A DNA stretch of 20,670 nucleotides from JANXQE01 sp035651635 (GCA_035651635.1 DASRFK010000129.1:1-20670); one strand, 5' to 3'; shown: positions 6,183-13,757, numbered from the stretch's first letter. Numbers and translations are program-made. The notes: a model not told the origin generated them from the letters alone.

Positions 6183-7976
6183 ATGAAACGGAAACTGTGC
6201 ATCTTTACCTTCGTCGGCCTGGCCGCCATGAGTTTTGGCGCCTTTGCCCAAACCACTCCAGCCACGGCCGAAGCCGGGGCCGCCACCAGTACCGCCGCTC
6301 CCACCAATGAAGTGGCCCAGGCGCAGCCGGCGCCCGACGCTTCAACCAATGCAGTGGCGGCCGGCACCAATACGGTGGCCGACGCCGCGGCTCAGCCCGC
6401 CTCGCCTGCCGCCGATCAGCCCGGCACCCCGGCTCAACCGGGCGCGATCATTCCGCTCATCGTCATGGACGACGTGCCGTTGACCGACGCCATTAAGAAC
6501 CTGGCGCGACAGGCCGGGCTCAATTACATGCTCGATCCTAAAGTCGCCTTCGGCCAGGTAGGCCCGGATGGCAAACCGATTCCCCAACCGACCGTCTCGA
6601 TCCGCTGGGAAAATGTTACCGCCGAACAGGCGCTCTATGCCTTGTTGAGCAATTACAACCTCCAATTGATCGAAGACACCAAAAGCAAGATCGCGCGCAT
6701 CACGGTCAGAGACCCCGCTGCGCCCGACCCGCTGGTCACGAGGATTTTCCAACTGAAGTACGCCACACCGACCAATATCATGGTGGCGGTTCTAAACACT
6801 TTTACCGACAAACGCAGCAAAGTGGTTGCCGACGTGCGCACCAGCCAGCTGGTCGTCGTGGCCACGGAGAAAGAAATGCCCGGCCTGCAGGAATTGATTG
6901 ACCATCTCGACACGCAAACCAAACAGGTTCTGATCGAAGCCCGCCTGCTGGAAACCTCCATGAATCCCAGCACCAGCAAAGGCGTGGACTGGTCCGGCAC
7001 GCTGGCAGCGCAGAATGTTACTTTCGGCAATGGCATCATGTCCGGCAACAGCACCACCACCATGGGTGGCTCGGCTACTACCACCACTTTGCCTAGTGGC
7101 CGCACGGTCTCCAGCAGCGCCGGTTCGACTGTTAGCACCGTCCTCAACTCGGTTATCGGCGCCGGCGGCCTGGGCGCCACCACGGCCGGAGGATTCAGTC
7201 CCGAAACTTTCTTCCTCAATGCGGACGGCGTTCGCGCGGTCCTGTCTTTCCTCAATAAATATGCGGAAGCCAAGGTCATTTCCGCTCCTCGAACCGTCAC
7301 GCTGGACAATGAGCCGGCCAAGATTGAAGTGACCCGCGCTTCACCGATCATCAACGTGACGGCCGGCACGGCCAACACCACCGGCGGTTCTCAGATCCAG
7401 TACACCAACCTCGGTGTCATCCTCAATGTCACCCCGCGGATTTCCGCTAACAACTACGTCAACCTGAAGGTCACCCCGGAAGTATCGCGAATCTTTGACA
7501 CCGTGACCAAGACCGTCGGCTCCGCCGCCAACGGCGCGGCCAGTATCTTCCAGGCTGATGAATATGATATCCGAAAGATTGACACGCGCGTCATGATTCC
7601 CAGCGGCCACACCCTGGTGCTCGGCGGCTTGGTTCAGGATGATGTGCGCAACGGCAACACCAAAGTCCCCTTGCTCGGCGACATTCCGGTCTTCGGTTAT
7701 TTGTTCCGCTCCGATACCAAAACGCGCCAAAAATCCAATCTGCTTGTGTTCCTCACACCCACGATTGTGCAGGAAGAAGACTTCCAACCCACTCCCTCAG
7801 CGTTCCTGAAAACCCCGGTGCCCACCAAGGATAGCGTCGAGGGTGACTGGTCCGCCTGGGACTCGGGCAAGCCCGCTGATTGGAAAGATCCTGATGTGTC
7901 GGCGGCCTCGGGTAAGTTCGACGAGAGCTTGTGGCAAAAGGATGGCGCCGCTCCCGCGGGCCCCTCCAATCAATAA
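6183..7976 (+). CDS. pilQ: Secretin of type IV pilus / type II secretion (PilQ/GspD family)
   Basis: This 597-residue outer-membrane channel protein has a Sec signal peptide at residues 1-22 (cleavage AFA|Q) and a 65-residue Ala/Pro/Thr-rich linker. An STN/N0-type domain at about 90-175 (VPLTDAIKNLARQAGLNYML) and an N1/Secretin_N-like region at 185-245 (TRIFQLKYATPTNIMVAVL) follow. The secretin core is at 247-530, with VLIEARLLE, APRTVTLDNEPAKIEV, the signature VMIPSGHTLVLGGLVQDD, VPLLGDIPVFGYLFR and LLVFLTPTIV. A Gly/Ser/Thr-rich stretch at 285-335 lies where secretins carry the gate insertion. Secretins form 12-15-mer gated rings through which a pilus or substrate passes. Only an STN-like domain plus one N domain is seen, which suits a PilQ-like rather than a long GspD-like protein. 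It follows the pilMNOP-like genes after a 368-bp leader and is 49 bp upstream of a large exported protein gene. Confidence 0.9.
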   Translation: MKRKLCIFTFVGLAAMSFGAFAQTTPATAEAGAATSTAAPTNEVAQAQPAPDASTNAVAAGTNTVADAAAQPASPAADQPGTPAQPGAIIPLIVMDDVPLTDAIKNLARQAGLNYMLDPKVAFGQVGPDGKPIPQPTVSIRWENVTAEQALYALLSNYNLQLIEDTKSKIARITVRDPAAPDPLVTRIFQLKYATPTNIMVAVLNTFTDKRSKVVADVRTSQLVVVATEKEMPGLQELIDHLDTQTKQVLIEARLLETSMNPSTSKGVDWSGTLAAQNVTFGNGIMSGNSTTTMGGSATTTTLPSGRTVSSSAGSTVSTVLNSVIGAGGLGATTAGGFSPETFFLNADGVRAVLSFLNKYAEAKVISAPRTVTLDNEPAKIEVTRASPIINVTAGTANTTGGSQIQYTNLGVILNVTPRISANNYVNLKVTPEVSRIFDTVTKTVGSAANGAASIFQADEYDIRKIDTRVMIPSGHTLVLGGLVQDDVRNGNTKVPLLGDIPVFGYLFRSDTKTRQKSNLLVFLTPTIVQEEDFQPTPSAFLKTPVPTKDSVEGDWSAWDSGKPADWKDPDVSAASGKFDESLWQKDGAAPAGPSNQ

Positions 7977-8025
7977 ACCCTTTTGGGTCTAATCACCAAT
8001 TGTGGAAGTCAGCCTTTCTTGTCCT

Positions 8026-11000
8026 ATGAAGACCAAAACTCTGGATTTGCGGGGTACCCGAGCAGGGGGAAAATTGCTCGGACTTGTCCGCGGCAGTTTC
8101 TGCCTCGGCTCGGCTCTGCTCCTGACGGCCTATCGCCTGGTGGCGATGCCCTCGGTTGCAACTATCAGTGGCGGCCCTACCGCAGGTTATGTCAATGGCG
8201 ACACCGCCGCCTCAGCCATGTTTAATACGCCCGCCGGCCTGGCCTTGGATAAGACCTCCAGCCTGCTTTATGTCGCTGATCGCGGTAACAACGCCATTCG
8301 TCAGCTCGATTTAGCGGGCAACCAGACCATCACCTTTGCCACCTACGGTATTAATGTGCCGGTCGGTGTCGTCGTCGACAACGATGGCAATGTTTTTGTG
8401 CTCAACCGCGGTAACGGCAGCAACGGCACCGTGGTGGAATATGACATTTTTGGTGATTACCTCGGGATCATTGCTTCCGGCCTGGTCAATGCCCAGGGCA
8501 TCGCGCGAGATTCCATTGGGAACCTGTACATCACGGTCCAGGGTAACACGGTTTTGCAGATCGCTCCCGATGGCTCTCAAAACGTGATCACCGTGGTTCC
8601 TGTGGCCAATACGCTGCTGCGGGGTATCGCGGTGCTGGATAGCGGTTTCCTCGCGGTCGCCGACTTTAACAATGACGGCATTTACACCATTGACCCGACC
8701 AGTGGCAATTTCACCGTCCTGACCGGCTTCAACGGGGCCGGGGACCATTTCGGCACAAAAGCTTACGCGAAGCTGAACCAGCCCTACGGAATTACTGCTG
8801 CCGGCAACGGATTCCTCGTGGTGGCCGACTATGGCAATAACCGCGTCAAAGTGGTTGATCCCTCAGGAACCGTGACGAACCTCTACGGCGTTAATTCCTC
8901 CTTCTGGCTCAGTGGCCCCGGGACCTATCCGGGCTGGGCCGATGGAACGGTTTGCCGCGGCGACGTCAATTACAACGCCGCCGGCTGCGTCGAAGCACGC
9001 CTGCCCGTCGGTGTGGTTTTTGCCAACGATGGCACTGTCTACACTACTGAAGATTTTTATCACCTGATCCGCAAGGTCACCGCTACCAGCCTCCCTCAGC
9101 ATCCGGCCCCGCTGCCCCCGGTGCCCACCCCGTCGATTGGTTGGGTCGACTTCACCTTGCCTCCGAACGTGATCGTTTCGATTTTGCGCACCGCCCAGCC
9201 GTTCGTCTTCAACAACGACGTTAAGATCGAAATTCAGGGCACCCAGGGGACCGAGACGCACTTCACTCAGGGGGTTACGCCCAACGGAGTAGACACCATT
9301 CCTGATCCCAGCGCAACGGTTGGCAGTACACCGCCAACCTACTTTGATGGCATGTTCCCCAACCAGGTTCCGAACAGCATTATCAGCCAGATTGAACCTG
9401 ATATCACTGTCAAGGCTATCGGCGTCCAGTCGGGACGTCCCAGCTCCCTGGTCGTATCAGCCCGCTTCCAGTTCAAGACCGCCAATCCTACCATCGACGG
9501 CAATAACGCCGCCTTGTTCACTGTCTCGGACCAAACTACCAACTCTGAAATGTGGTATACCACCGACGGCAGCGATCCAATCCGCGGCGGGGCTAACTCG
9601 ACTAAAGTCCTTTCCGGAGCCACCCTGTCTATCAATGGCGGCTCGGATGTGCTTTTCAAGATCCAAGCTTACCGCGACCACTACCAGGATAGTGATATCG
9701 TCAGCAAAACCTTTTCCGCCGACAGCTTTGTGCCCAACAGCATCAGCTTCGGTTTCGGCGCAGGCGAAGCTTCCAGCGACTTTGTAGGGGCTCCCGGCCA
9801 GTTCTTCTACGCGCCCGTGACCCTCAGCATTGTCCCGGGCACCAAAATGTACAGCCTGCAGTTCAATGTGGTGGTAACCAACGCCGGTGTTAACCCTGGG
9901 CCGCCCATCTCTCCCGGCGCGTTCAACTTCGTCTCAACTCTGGAGAAGCCTGTTCCCAACTCCAACCCGGTTATCTACGAAACAATCCCGCCGGCCATGT
10001 TCTCGGGCTCCTATGGTACCAACCTGCCCAGCCCGCCGCCCTCGGCGAACCAGTTGATTCAGTTGGATAACCTGTGGTTCGTGAATATGTTGTTTGTCAA
10101 TCCCGCCAACAACCTGCTGGGCGTCGGCTGGCTTGAGCGTTTGACCCAAACGAATCTCTACGACACCACCAAGCAGGATCTCATCAAATACTCGCAGCCC
10201 CACGACACGCAGTTCCTCGAAGACAACGGCAAAGTCGTGCTCGGTGGCTACGGATTCCAAATCCCGCCAAACGCACAGCTCGGACAGACCTACCAAATCC
10301 AGATTGGCCGTCCTTCGGCCACCTCGGATGGCATCGGCGCGCCGGGCTCGGACGTGTTCGTAGCCGTGATCACCAACGGCTCGCTCACCGCCGGTTCGGA
10401 AAATTCCCTCAAGCTTGTCACCGCCGGACAACGCAAATATGTCGTGGGCGATTCCGCTCCCTTCCGCTGGTACAACGCCGGCGACTTCGGCGATACCAAC
10501 CTTGATAATAGCGACGTCATGCAGGTGTTTCAGTCGGCTATTTACGGTTTCAATTCGCCACCGGCCGGCAGTGATTTCTTGGACAGCATGGATTCCTGTG
10601 GTTATACCTACAACGTCGGCGCTGACGGATACCTTGTTCCAGCTAACCCGGTGGGCAATGTAAACGTGCTCTTCGACGGCAACGATGCCAGCATTGACCA
10701 AATCGCGTTCGGCGACGGTCGCCTCGATGTCTGCGACGTTTATGTGACCTTCCGCCGCTCGCTCGACCCGAGCCGAACCTGGTTCCAACGCTTCTGGAAC
10801 AATGGTAACCGAGTCGCCGAAATCGTGGGCAACCCGCCTGCGACTCCGCAAAACTCCCAGCCCAAACCTTTGGCTCTTCAAGGCGGCGCGACCCCGTCGG
10901 TTAAATTTGCTTCCGCCGATTTCCGCGCTACGGCCGGCCAGACTTTGCAAATTCCTATCACCGCTCAAATCGCCGGCAATTACCCGTTGCGGGTCCTGAT

Positions 11001-11706
11001 GCTGAACCTTTCCGTCAATCCGTTGGACGGCTCACCTGCCTTGACCGCCCCGGTGCAATTCGCGCCAAATCCTGCTCTTGGCCAGCCGACGCTCACCTCC
11101 TCGAAGACCTATAATAACTATGGCGCTTCCTGGTTGAACAGCGGCATTAGTGGCCTGAGCAGTAACGCGGTGCTGGGCACGCTGACGGTGACCATCCCCG
11201 CCAATGCCGGGCCTAATTCGGCTTACGCCATTCACTTCGATCACGCCTCCGCTTCGCCCAATGGCCTGGCTGCTTTCGCCGCCACCACGGCCACCGGCCT
11301 GATCACCCTGAGCGACCGCTCCGTTTCCTCGTTCAACGACGGAATTCCGGATGCCTGGCGCTTGCGTTATTTCGGCAGTATTTACAATCTGCTCTCGCAG
11401 GCTACCGCGGATGCCGATGGTGACGGGGCTAACAACTGGCAGGAATACCTCGCCGGAACCGATCCCACCAGCGCTCAATCGGTCCTCACCGTCTCGACCC
11501 ACCAGGCCGCCGCCCTCCAGTCACAGGATTGCGTCGTTCATTGGCCGAGCATCGTCGGCAAAACCTACGTCATCGAGCGTTCCAGCAGCGTCTTTCAGCC
11601 GAATTGGTCGCCCATTTCTACTACCAGCGGTACCGGAGCCGACATGGAATTTCACGATACTACCGGTGGAGCTGTCCGATTTTATCGGGTCCGGGTCGCT
11701 CCCTAA
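8026..11706 (+). CDS. Large exported NHL beta-propeller protein with cohesin-like and dockerin-like segments
   Basis: This 1226-residue secreted protein starts at an ATG, preferred to a GTG at 8002, followed by a long signal peptide (to about 41). Residues 45-352 hold NHL/SMP-30-like propeller repeats (FNTPAGLALD, LYVADRGNNAIRQLD, VADYGNNRVKVVDPSG). Residues ~485-565 resemble the chitobiase C-terminal-like domain (MWYTTDGSDP...IQAYRDHYQDSDIVS). Residues ~590-785 and ~958-1097 look like cohesin-type beta-sandwiches. Residues 819-912 carry two Asp/Asn-rich dockerin-like calcium loops (GDTNLDNSDV; FGDGRLDVCDV). Residues 1103-1146 form a DGIPDAW...DADGDGANNW linker, and 1153-1223 the verrucomicrobial C-terminal segment ending in RFYRVRV. 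No catalytic motif is seen. It lies 49 bp after pilQ with no strong terminator between, and an intrinsic terminator follows it, so it probably shares the pil transcript. Function is unknown; surface binding or adhesion is a plausible inference. Confidence 0.85.
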   Translation: MKTKTLDLRGTRAGGKLLGLVRGSFCLGSALLLTAYRLVAMPSVATISGGPTAGYVNGDTAASAMFNTPAGLALDKTSSLLYVADRGNNAIRQLDLAGNQTITFATYGINVPVGVVVDNDGNVFVLNRGNGSNGTVVEYDIFGDYLGIIASGLVNAQGIARDSIGNLYITVQGNTVLQIAPDGSQNVITVVPVANTLLRGIAVLDSGFLAVADFNNDGIYTIDPTSGNFTVLTGFNGAGDHFGTKAYAKLNQPYGITAAGNGFLVVADYGNNRVKVVDPSGTVTNLYGVNSSFWLSGPGTYPGWADGTVCRGDVNYNAAGCVEARLPVGVVFANDGTVYTTEDFYHLIRKVTATSLPQHPAPLPPVPTPSIGWVDFTLPPNVIVSILRTAQPFVFNNDVKIEIQGTQGTETHFTQGVTPNGVDTIPDPSATVGSTPPTYFDGMFPNQVPNSIISQIEPDITVKAIGVQSGRPSSLVVSARFQFKTANPTIDGNNAALFTVSDQTTNSEMWYTTDGSDPIRGGANSTKVLSGATLSINGGSDVLFKIQAYRDHYQDSDIVSKTFSADSFVPNSISFGFGAGEASSDFVGAPGQFFYAPVTLSIVPGTKMYSLQFNVVVTNAGVNPGPPISPGAFNFVSTLEKPVPNSNPVIYETIPPAMFSGSYGTNLPSPPPSANQLIQLDNLWFVNMLFVNPANNLLGVGWLERLTQTNLYDTTKQDLIKYSQPHDTQFLEDNGKVVLGGYGFQIPPNAQLGQTYQIQIGRPSATSDGIGAPGSDVFVAVITNGSLTAGSENSLKLVTAGQRKYVVGDSAPFRWYNAGDFGDTNLDNSDVMQVFQSAIYGFNSPPAGSDFLDSMDSCGYTYNVGADGYLVPANPVGNVNVLFDGNDASIDQIAFGDGRLDVCDVYVTFRRSLDPSRTWFQRFWNNGNRVAEIVGNPPATPQNSQPKPLALQGGATPSVKFASADFRATAGQTLQIPITAQIAGNYPLRVLMLNLSVNPLDGSPALTAPVQFAPNPALGQPTLTSSKTYNNYGASWLNSGISGLSSNAVLGTLTVTIPANAGPNSAYAIHFDHASASPNGLAAFAATTATGLITLSDRSVSSFNDGIPDAWRLRYFGSIYNLLSQATADADGDGANNWQEYLAGTDPTSAQSVLTVSTHQAAALQSQDCVVHWPSIVGKTYVIERSSSVFQPNWSPISTTSGTGADMEFHDTTGGAVRFYRVRVAP

Positions 11707-11724
11707 GCCTTCTGTCTAAACATT

Positions 11725-11763
11725 GCAACGGCGCATTCACCCGAATGCGCCGTTTGCATTTTT
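11725..11763 (+). terminator. Intrinsic terminator of the pil / beta-propeller block
   Basis: A perfect 11-bp stem AACGGCGCATT (11727-11737) pairs with AATGCGCCGTT (11744-11754) over a 6-nt loop. It is extended by a GC pair beyond one bulge and followed by TTTTT at 11759-11763. It lies 18 bp after the stop codon at 11706. This is the clearest factor-independent terminator in the window. Confidence 0.9.
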
Positions 11764-11770
11764 CGCCTAA

Positions 11771-12010
11771 AGCATGTTGTAAAATACCGGTGGCCTGCTC
11801 ACCTGCCTTCGGAGTCCGTTTGGAGTCCCGCCTTTAGGCGGTCTCGGCCCGGGGTTCGGAGTCCCGCCTTTAGGCGGCCTCGGCCCCGGGTTCGGAGTCC
11901 CGCCTTTAGGCGGCCTCCGCATCGGGGTTCGGAGTCCCGCCTTTAGGCGGCCCACCTCCAAAACCGCCTTTACGCGCAACTCCAAACCCAATCCTAAAAC
12001 CCCTTCTTAG
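11771..12010 (+). mobile_element. Repeat element, 120-bp family, expanded by four tandem REP units
   Basis: The left end AGCATGTTGTAAAATACC and right end CCTAAAAC...TTCTTAG are degenerate copies of the family's terminal repeats. Between them the REP unit GGAGTCCCGCCTTTAGGCGG occurs four times, starting at 11822, 11858, 11894 and 11931 (periods 36, 36 and 37 bp), followed by an inverted, decayed partner (CCGCCTTTACGCGCAACTCC). It lies between the convergent beta-propeller and DUF971 genes, and its right end overlaps the DUF971 stop codon. Confidence 0.75.
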
Positions 12011-12312
12011 ACCCCCCTCTCGGCAACGTGTCGAAGATATTCAAACGAGTAGAGCCCGGTGCCATGGCCATCCCCCCAAACCGGCTGCACCGCATAAGTC
12101 CCAACCATCTTCAATTCCCGCAGTTCAAAGGACCGCTCGCCTAGTGGTTGGTCCGGGCCTTTGTACAGGTTACCCATGATATCCCGTTCTCCTTTGCAGC
12201 CGGCGCACGGACAGGCCCGCCGCACATAGGCCAGGCTCATAAAATCTTCGCGACCATCCTCCCATTTGATCGCCAATTCTTGTCCAATTTGTTGAATGTC
12301 TACCGGCTTCAT
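12007..12312 (-). CDS. DUF971 (GBBH-like N-terminal domain) protein
   Basis: This 101-residue protein covers the whole DUF971 domain. Visible family features are the opening beta strands (DIQQIGQELAIKWEDGREDF), the Cys cluster RRACPCAGCKGE (C34, C36, C39), and the closing WGDGHGTGLYSFEYLR, which matches the family pattern W-x-DGH-x-x-G-[IL]-[YF]-[ST]. The same fold forms the zinc-binding N-terminal domain of gamma-butyrobetaine hydroxylase. Stand-alone bacterial versions have sometimes been linked with Fe-S cluster proteins, but no function is firm. The ATG at 12312 is used; no strong ribosome site precedes it. The TAA stop (12007-12009) lies inside the terminal repeat of the adjacent element, so the last residues or stop may have been set by that insertion. 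No operon partner is seen. Confidence 0.88.
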   Translation of the reverse strand: MKPVDIQQIGQELAIKWEDGREDFMSLAYVRRACPCAGCKGERDIMGNLYKGPDQPLGERSFELRELKMVGTYAVQPVWGDGHGTGLYSFEYLRHVAERGV

Positions 12313-12344
12313 TTCGATTTCAGCTTAACACTGTTTTCGCCAAG

Positions 12345-12642
12345 AGCCTGTTTTAAAAAATCCGCCTGAGCCTGGGCGCCCGGTTTGGAGTCCGGCGGTT
12401 TTGACCTCTGCGTTTGGAGTCCAGCCTTAGGCGGCTTCGGCCTCCGCGTTTGGAGTCCAGCCTTAGGCGGCTTCGGCCTCAGCGTTTGGAGTCCCGCCTT
12501 TAGGCGGCTTCCGCATCGGCGTTTGGAGTCCCCGCCTTCAGCCGGCTTCGGCCTTCGCGTTTGGAGTCCCGCCTTCAGGCGGTTTGTCGCCAAGCCGCTT
12601 AAAGTCGGGAACTCCAAACCCAATTCTAAAACACGTTCTAAA
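12345..12642 (+). mobile_element. Repeat element, 120-bp family, expanded by six tandem REP-like units
   Basis: The left end AGCCTGTTTTAAAAAATCCG matches the family end AGCGTGTTTTAAAAATACCG; the right end is CTAAAACACGTTCTAAAG. Six TTTGGAGTCC units start at 12384, 12413, 12449, 12485, 12522 and 12560 (periods 29-38 bp). Their hairpins show both intact forms (CCGCCTTTAGGCGG) and decayed forms (CAGCCTTAGGCGG). A final inverted half (AAGTCGGGAACTCCAAAC) closes the element. It spans the gap upstream of the DUF971 gene and touches the end of the gene remnant at 12638. Confidence 0.75.
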
Positions 12643-12760
12643 GCGTCAGCGGATCCACCGCCTGCACGCGATAAAACCGGTAGGTTCGCGTCCCGATGCC
12701 CGCGTCCGCCTGGATCGTGCCCAGATCCGTGGCCTGCACATCGCGCTTTTCAATTGCAGG
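12638..12760 (-). pseudogene. C-terminal remnant of an exported verrucomicrobial protein
   Basis: On the minus strand the frame ends ...TIQADAGIGTRTYRFYRVQAVDPLTL before a TAG at 12638-12640. The RFYRV ending is shared with the C-terminus of the beta-propeller protein (RFYRVRV) and, as RFYRAVQS, with the GH9 protein. Upstream, the same frame runs into palindromic repeats (12794 onward) with no domain resemblance, no signal peptide and no plausible start. The simplest reading is the tail of a lost exported protein. It could also be chance, since only about 35 residues are informative. Confidence 0.45.
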
Positions 12761-12793
12761 TTTAGACCGGTGCTTTCCCAGGTTCCGTTGACG

Positions 12794-12900
12794 CCAAGGG
12801 CGTCCATCATACCAGCCTGGGGCGCTAGCCCCAGGACACACCGACAAAGTATCATCCCCCAAGCGCCAAAGGCGCGGGTCAACTCTCAAGTCCTGGCGCA
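12794..12900. repeat. Intergenic palindromic repeat with CCTGGGGC/GCCCCAGG hairpin
   Basis: A perfect 8-bp stem CCTGGGGC-gcta-GCCCCAGG (12816-12835) is followed by GCGCC-aaa-GGCGC (12863-12875) and preceded by CCATCATACCAG. This combination resembles interspersed repeats I recall from Planctomycetota and Verrucomicrobiota intergenic DNA. That recollection is not checked here. No coding potential is recognised. Confidence 0.5.
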
Positions 12901-12963
12901 CTTTTAACCGGCGGGGTCCATGAGGCGCGCCGATTGTCCCAGGTCTGGGGCGCACCCGCTTTC

Positions 12964-13000
12964 GATTTCTTGTGCCTTTTGTGCCTCTTTGCGGCTAATC
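12964..13000 (+). repeat. TTTCTTGTGCCTTTTGTGCC-type motif upstream of the HAD gene
   Basis: The segment carries TTGTGCC, TTGTGCC and TTTGCGGC in quick succession and ends about 60 bp before the phosphatase ATG. Similar T/G-rich strings occur often between genes in environmental bacterial genomes. Its role is unknown and it may be a dispersed repeat. Confidence 0.3.
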
Positions 13001-13060
13001 CGGTATTTTCGGATTTCCCCTCCTCCCGCCCTCTGCTTCATAATGACGGCGCGTGGAACA

Positions 13061-13600
13061 ATGAAACGAGCCGTCTTCCTGGATCGCGATGGGACCCTCA
13101 TCGAGGAACGTGATTACCTGTGGCGCCCCGAAGACGTTGTGATTTTTCCGGGGACAGGTAAGGCGTTGGGCCGCCTGCAGCGGGCCGGTTTCGAATTGTT
13201 CCTTGTCTCGAATCAATCCGGCGTGGGCCGCGGTTACTTCACCCTTGCGGACGTCGAGCGGGTTAACCGTCACTTGTCGGCCGAACTGGCGCGCGAGAAT
13301 GTGCAATTCCGCAAACTTTACATTGCCCCGGAAGCTCCCGGCCAGCCGAGCCGCGGGCGTAAGCCCTCCCCGCAATTCCTGCTGGACGCGCGGGATGAAT
13401 TCGGCGTGGACCTCTCCCAAAGTTTCATGATCGGCGACAAGCTCATCGACCTCGAGTGCGGTTGGAATGCCGGGGTCAAAAAAAGCATTCTGGTGCGCAC
13501 CGGCTACGGCGCCGCACTCGAACGCTCCGTGCCCGACCAGCTCAAGAACGCGTGGGTCGTCGACAATCTCTCCGCGGCTGCCGACCAAATTCTAGCCTGA
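13061..13600 (+). CDS. HAD phosphatase, GmhB/HisB-N-like (heptose-1,7-bisphosphate or histidinol-phosphate type)
   Basis: This 179-residue HAD hydrolase has motif I FLDRDGTL (D8 nucleophile, D10 acid/base), motif II LVSNQSGVGRG (S50-N51), the substrate-binding RKP at 100-102, and motif IV MIGDKLIDLECG (D126, D130). Size and motifs fit the family of D-glycero-D-manno-heptose 1,7-bisphosphate phosphatase (LPS inner-core precursor synthesis) and the HisB N-terminal phosphatase. Most such enzymes have a zinc loop of the form C-x-H...C-x-C-R-K-P. Here the loop reads YIAPEAPGQPSRGRKPSP, with no Cys or His, so the zinc site is absent and the substrate is less certain. The ATG at 13061 puts motif I at its usual place; the in-frame ATG at 13043 or the frame from 12920 would add non-family residues. 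It is a single gene whose 3' end faces the repeat array. Confidence 0.85.
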   Translation: MKRAVFLDRDGTLIEERDYLWRPEDVVIFPGTGKALGRLQRAGFELFLVSNQSGVGRGYFTLADVERVNRHLSAELARENVQFRKLYIAPEAPGQPSRGRKPSPQFLLDARDEFGVDLSQSFMIGDKLIDLECGWNAGVKKSILVRTGYGAALERSVPDQLKNAWVVDNLSAAADQILA

Positions 13601-13729
13601 GCCTGCGTTACTCACTGCTTCGAGCGCGTCTTAGCAATACCGACTCGGCCGTGGGCCCCTGGGTTTGGAGTCCCGCCTTTAGGCGGTTTCGCCGCCGGCC
13701 GCTTTGAAGCGGACTACCAAACCGCATTC

Positions 13730-13757
13730 TAAAACACGCTTCTTAGAGCGTGTTTTA
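13730..13757. terminator. Array junction hairpin 1, bidirectional terminator-like
   Basis: TAAAACACGCT-tcttag-AGCGTGTTTTA is an 11-bp perfect stem. On either strand it reads as an A-tract, a CACGCT/AGCGTG core and a U-tract, the layout of a bidirectional intrinsic terminator. It lies 130 bp after the phosphatase stop codon. Confidence 0.5.

Noticed and set aside
9934..10968. 344-codon minus-strand frame inside the beta-propeller gene
   Set aside because: It is antisense to a continuous 1226-codon gene with clear domains, and no recognisable protein motif is present.
11767..11991. 74-codon frame with repeated RPPKGGTPNPGP
   Set aside because: This is a translation of the tandem REP units, whose 36-bp period keeps one frame open. 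It is not a gene.
12385..12765. 126-codon frame with repeated GGFGLRVWSPAL
   Set aside because: It is again a read-through of the repeat minisatellite and runs into unrelated DNA.
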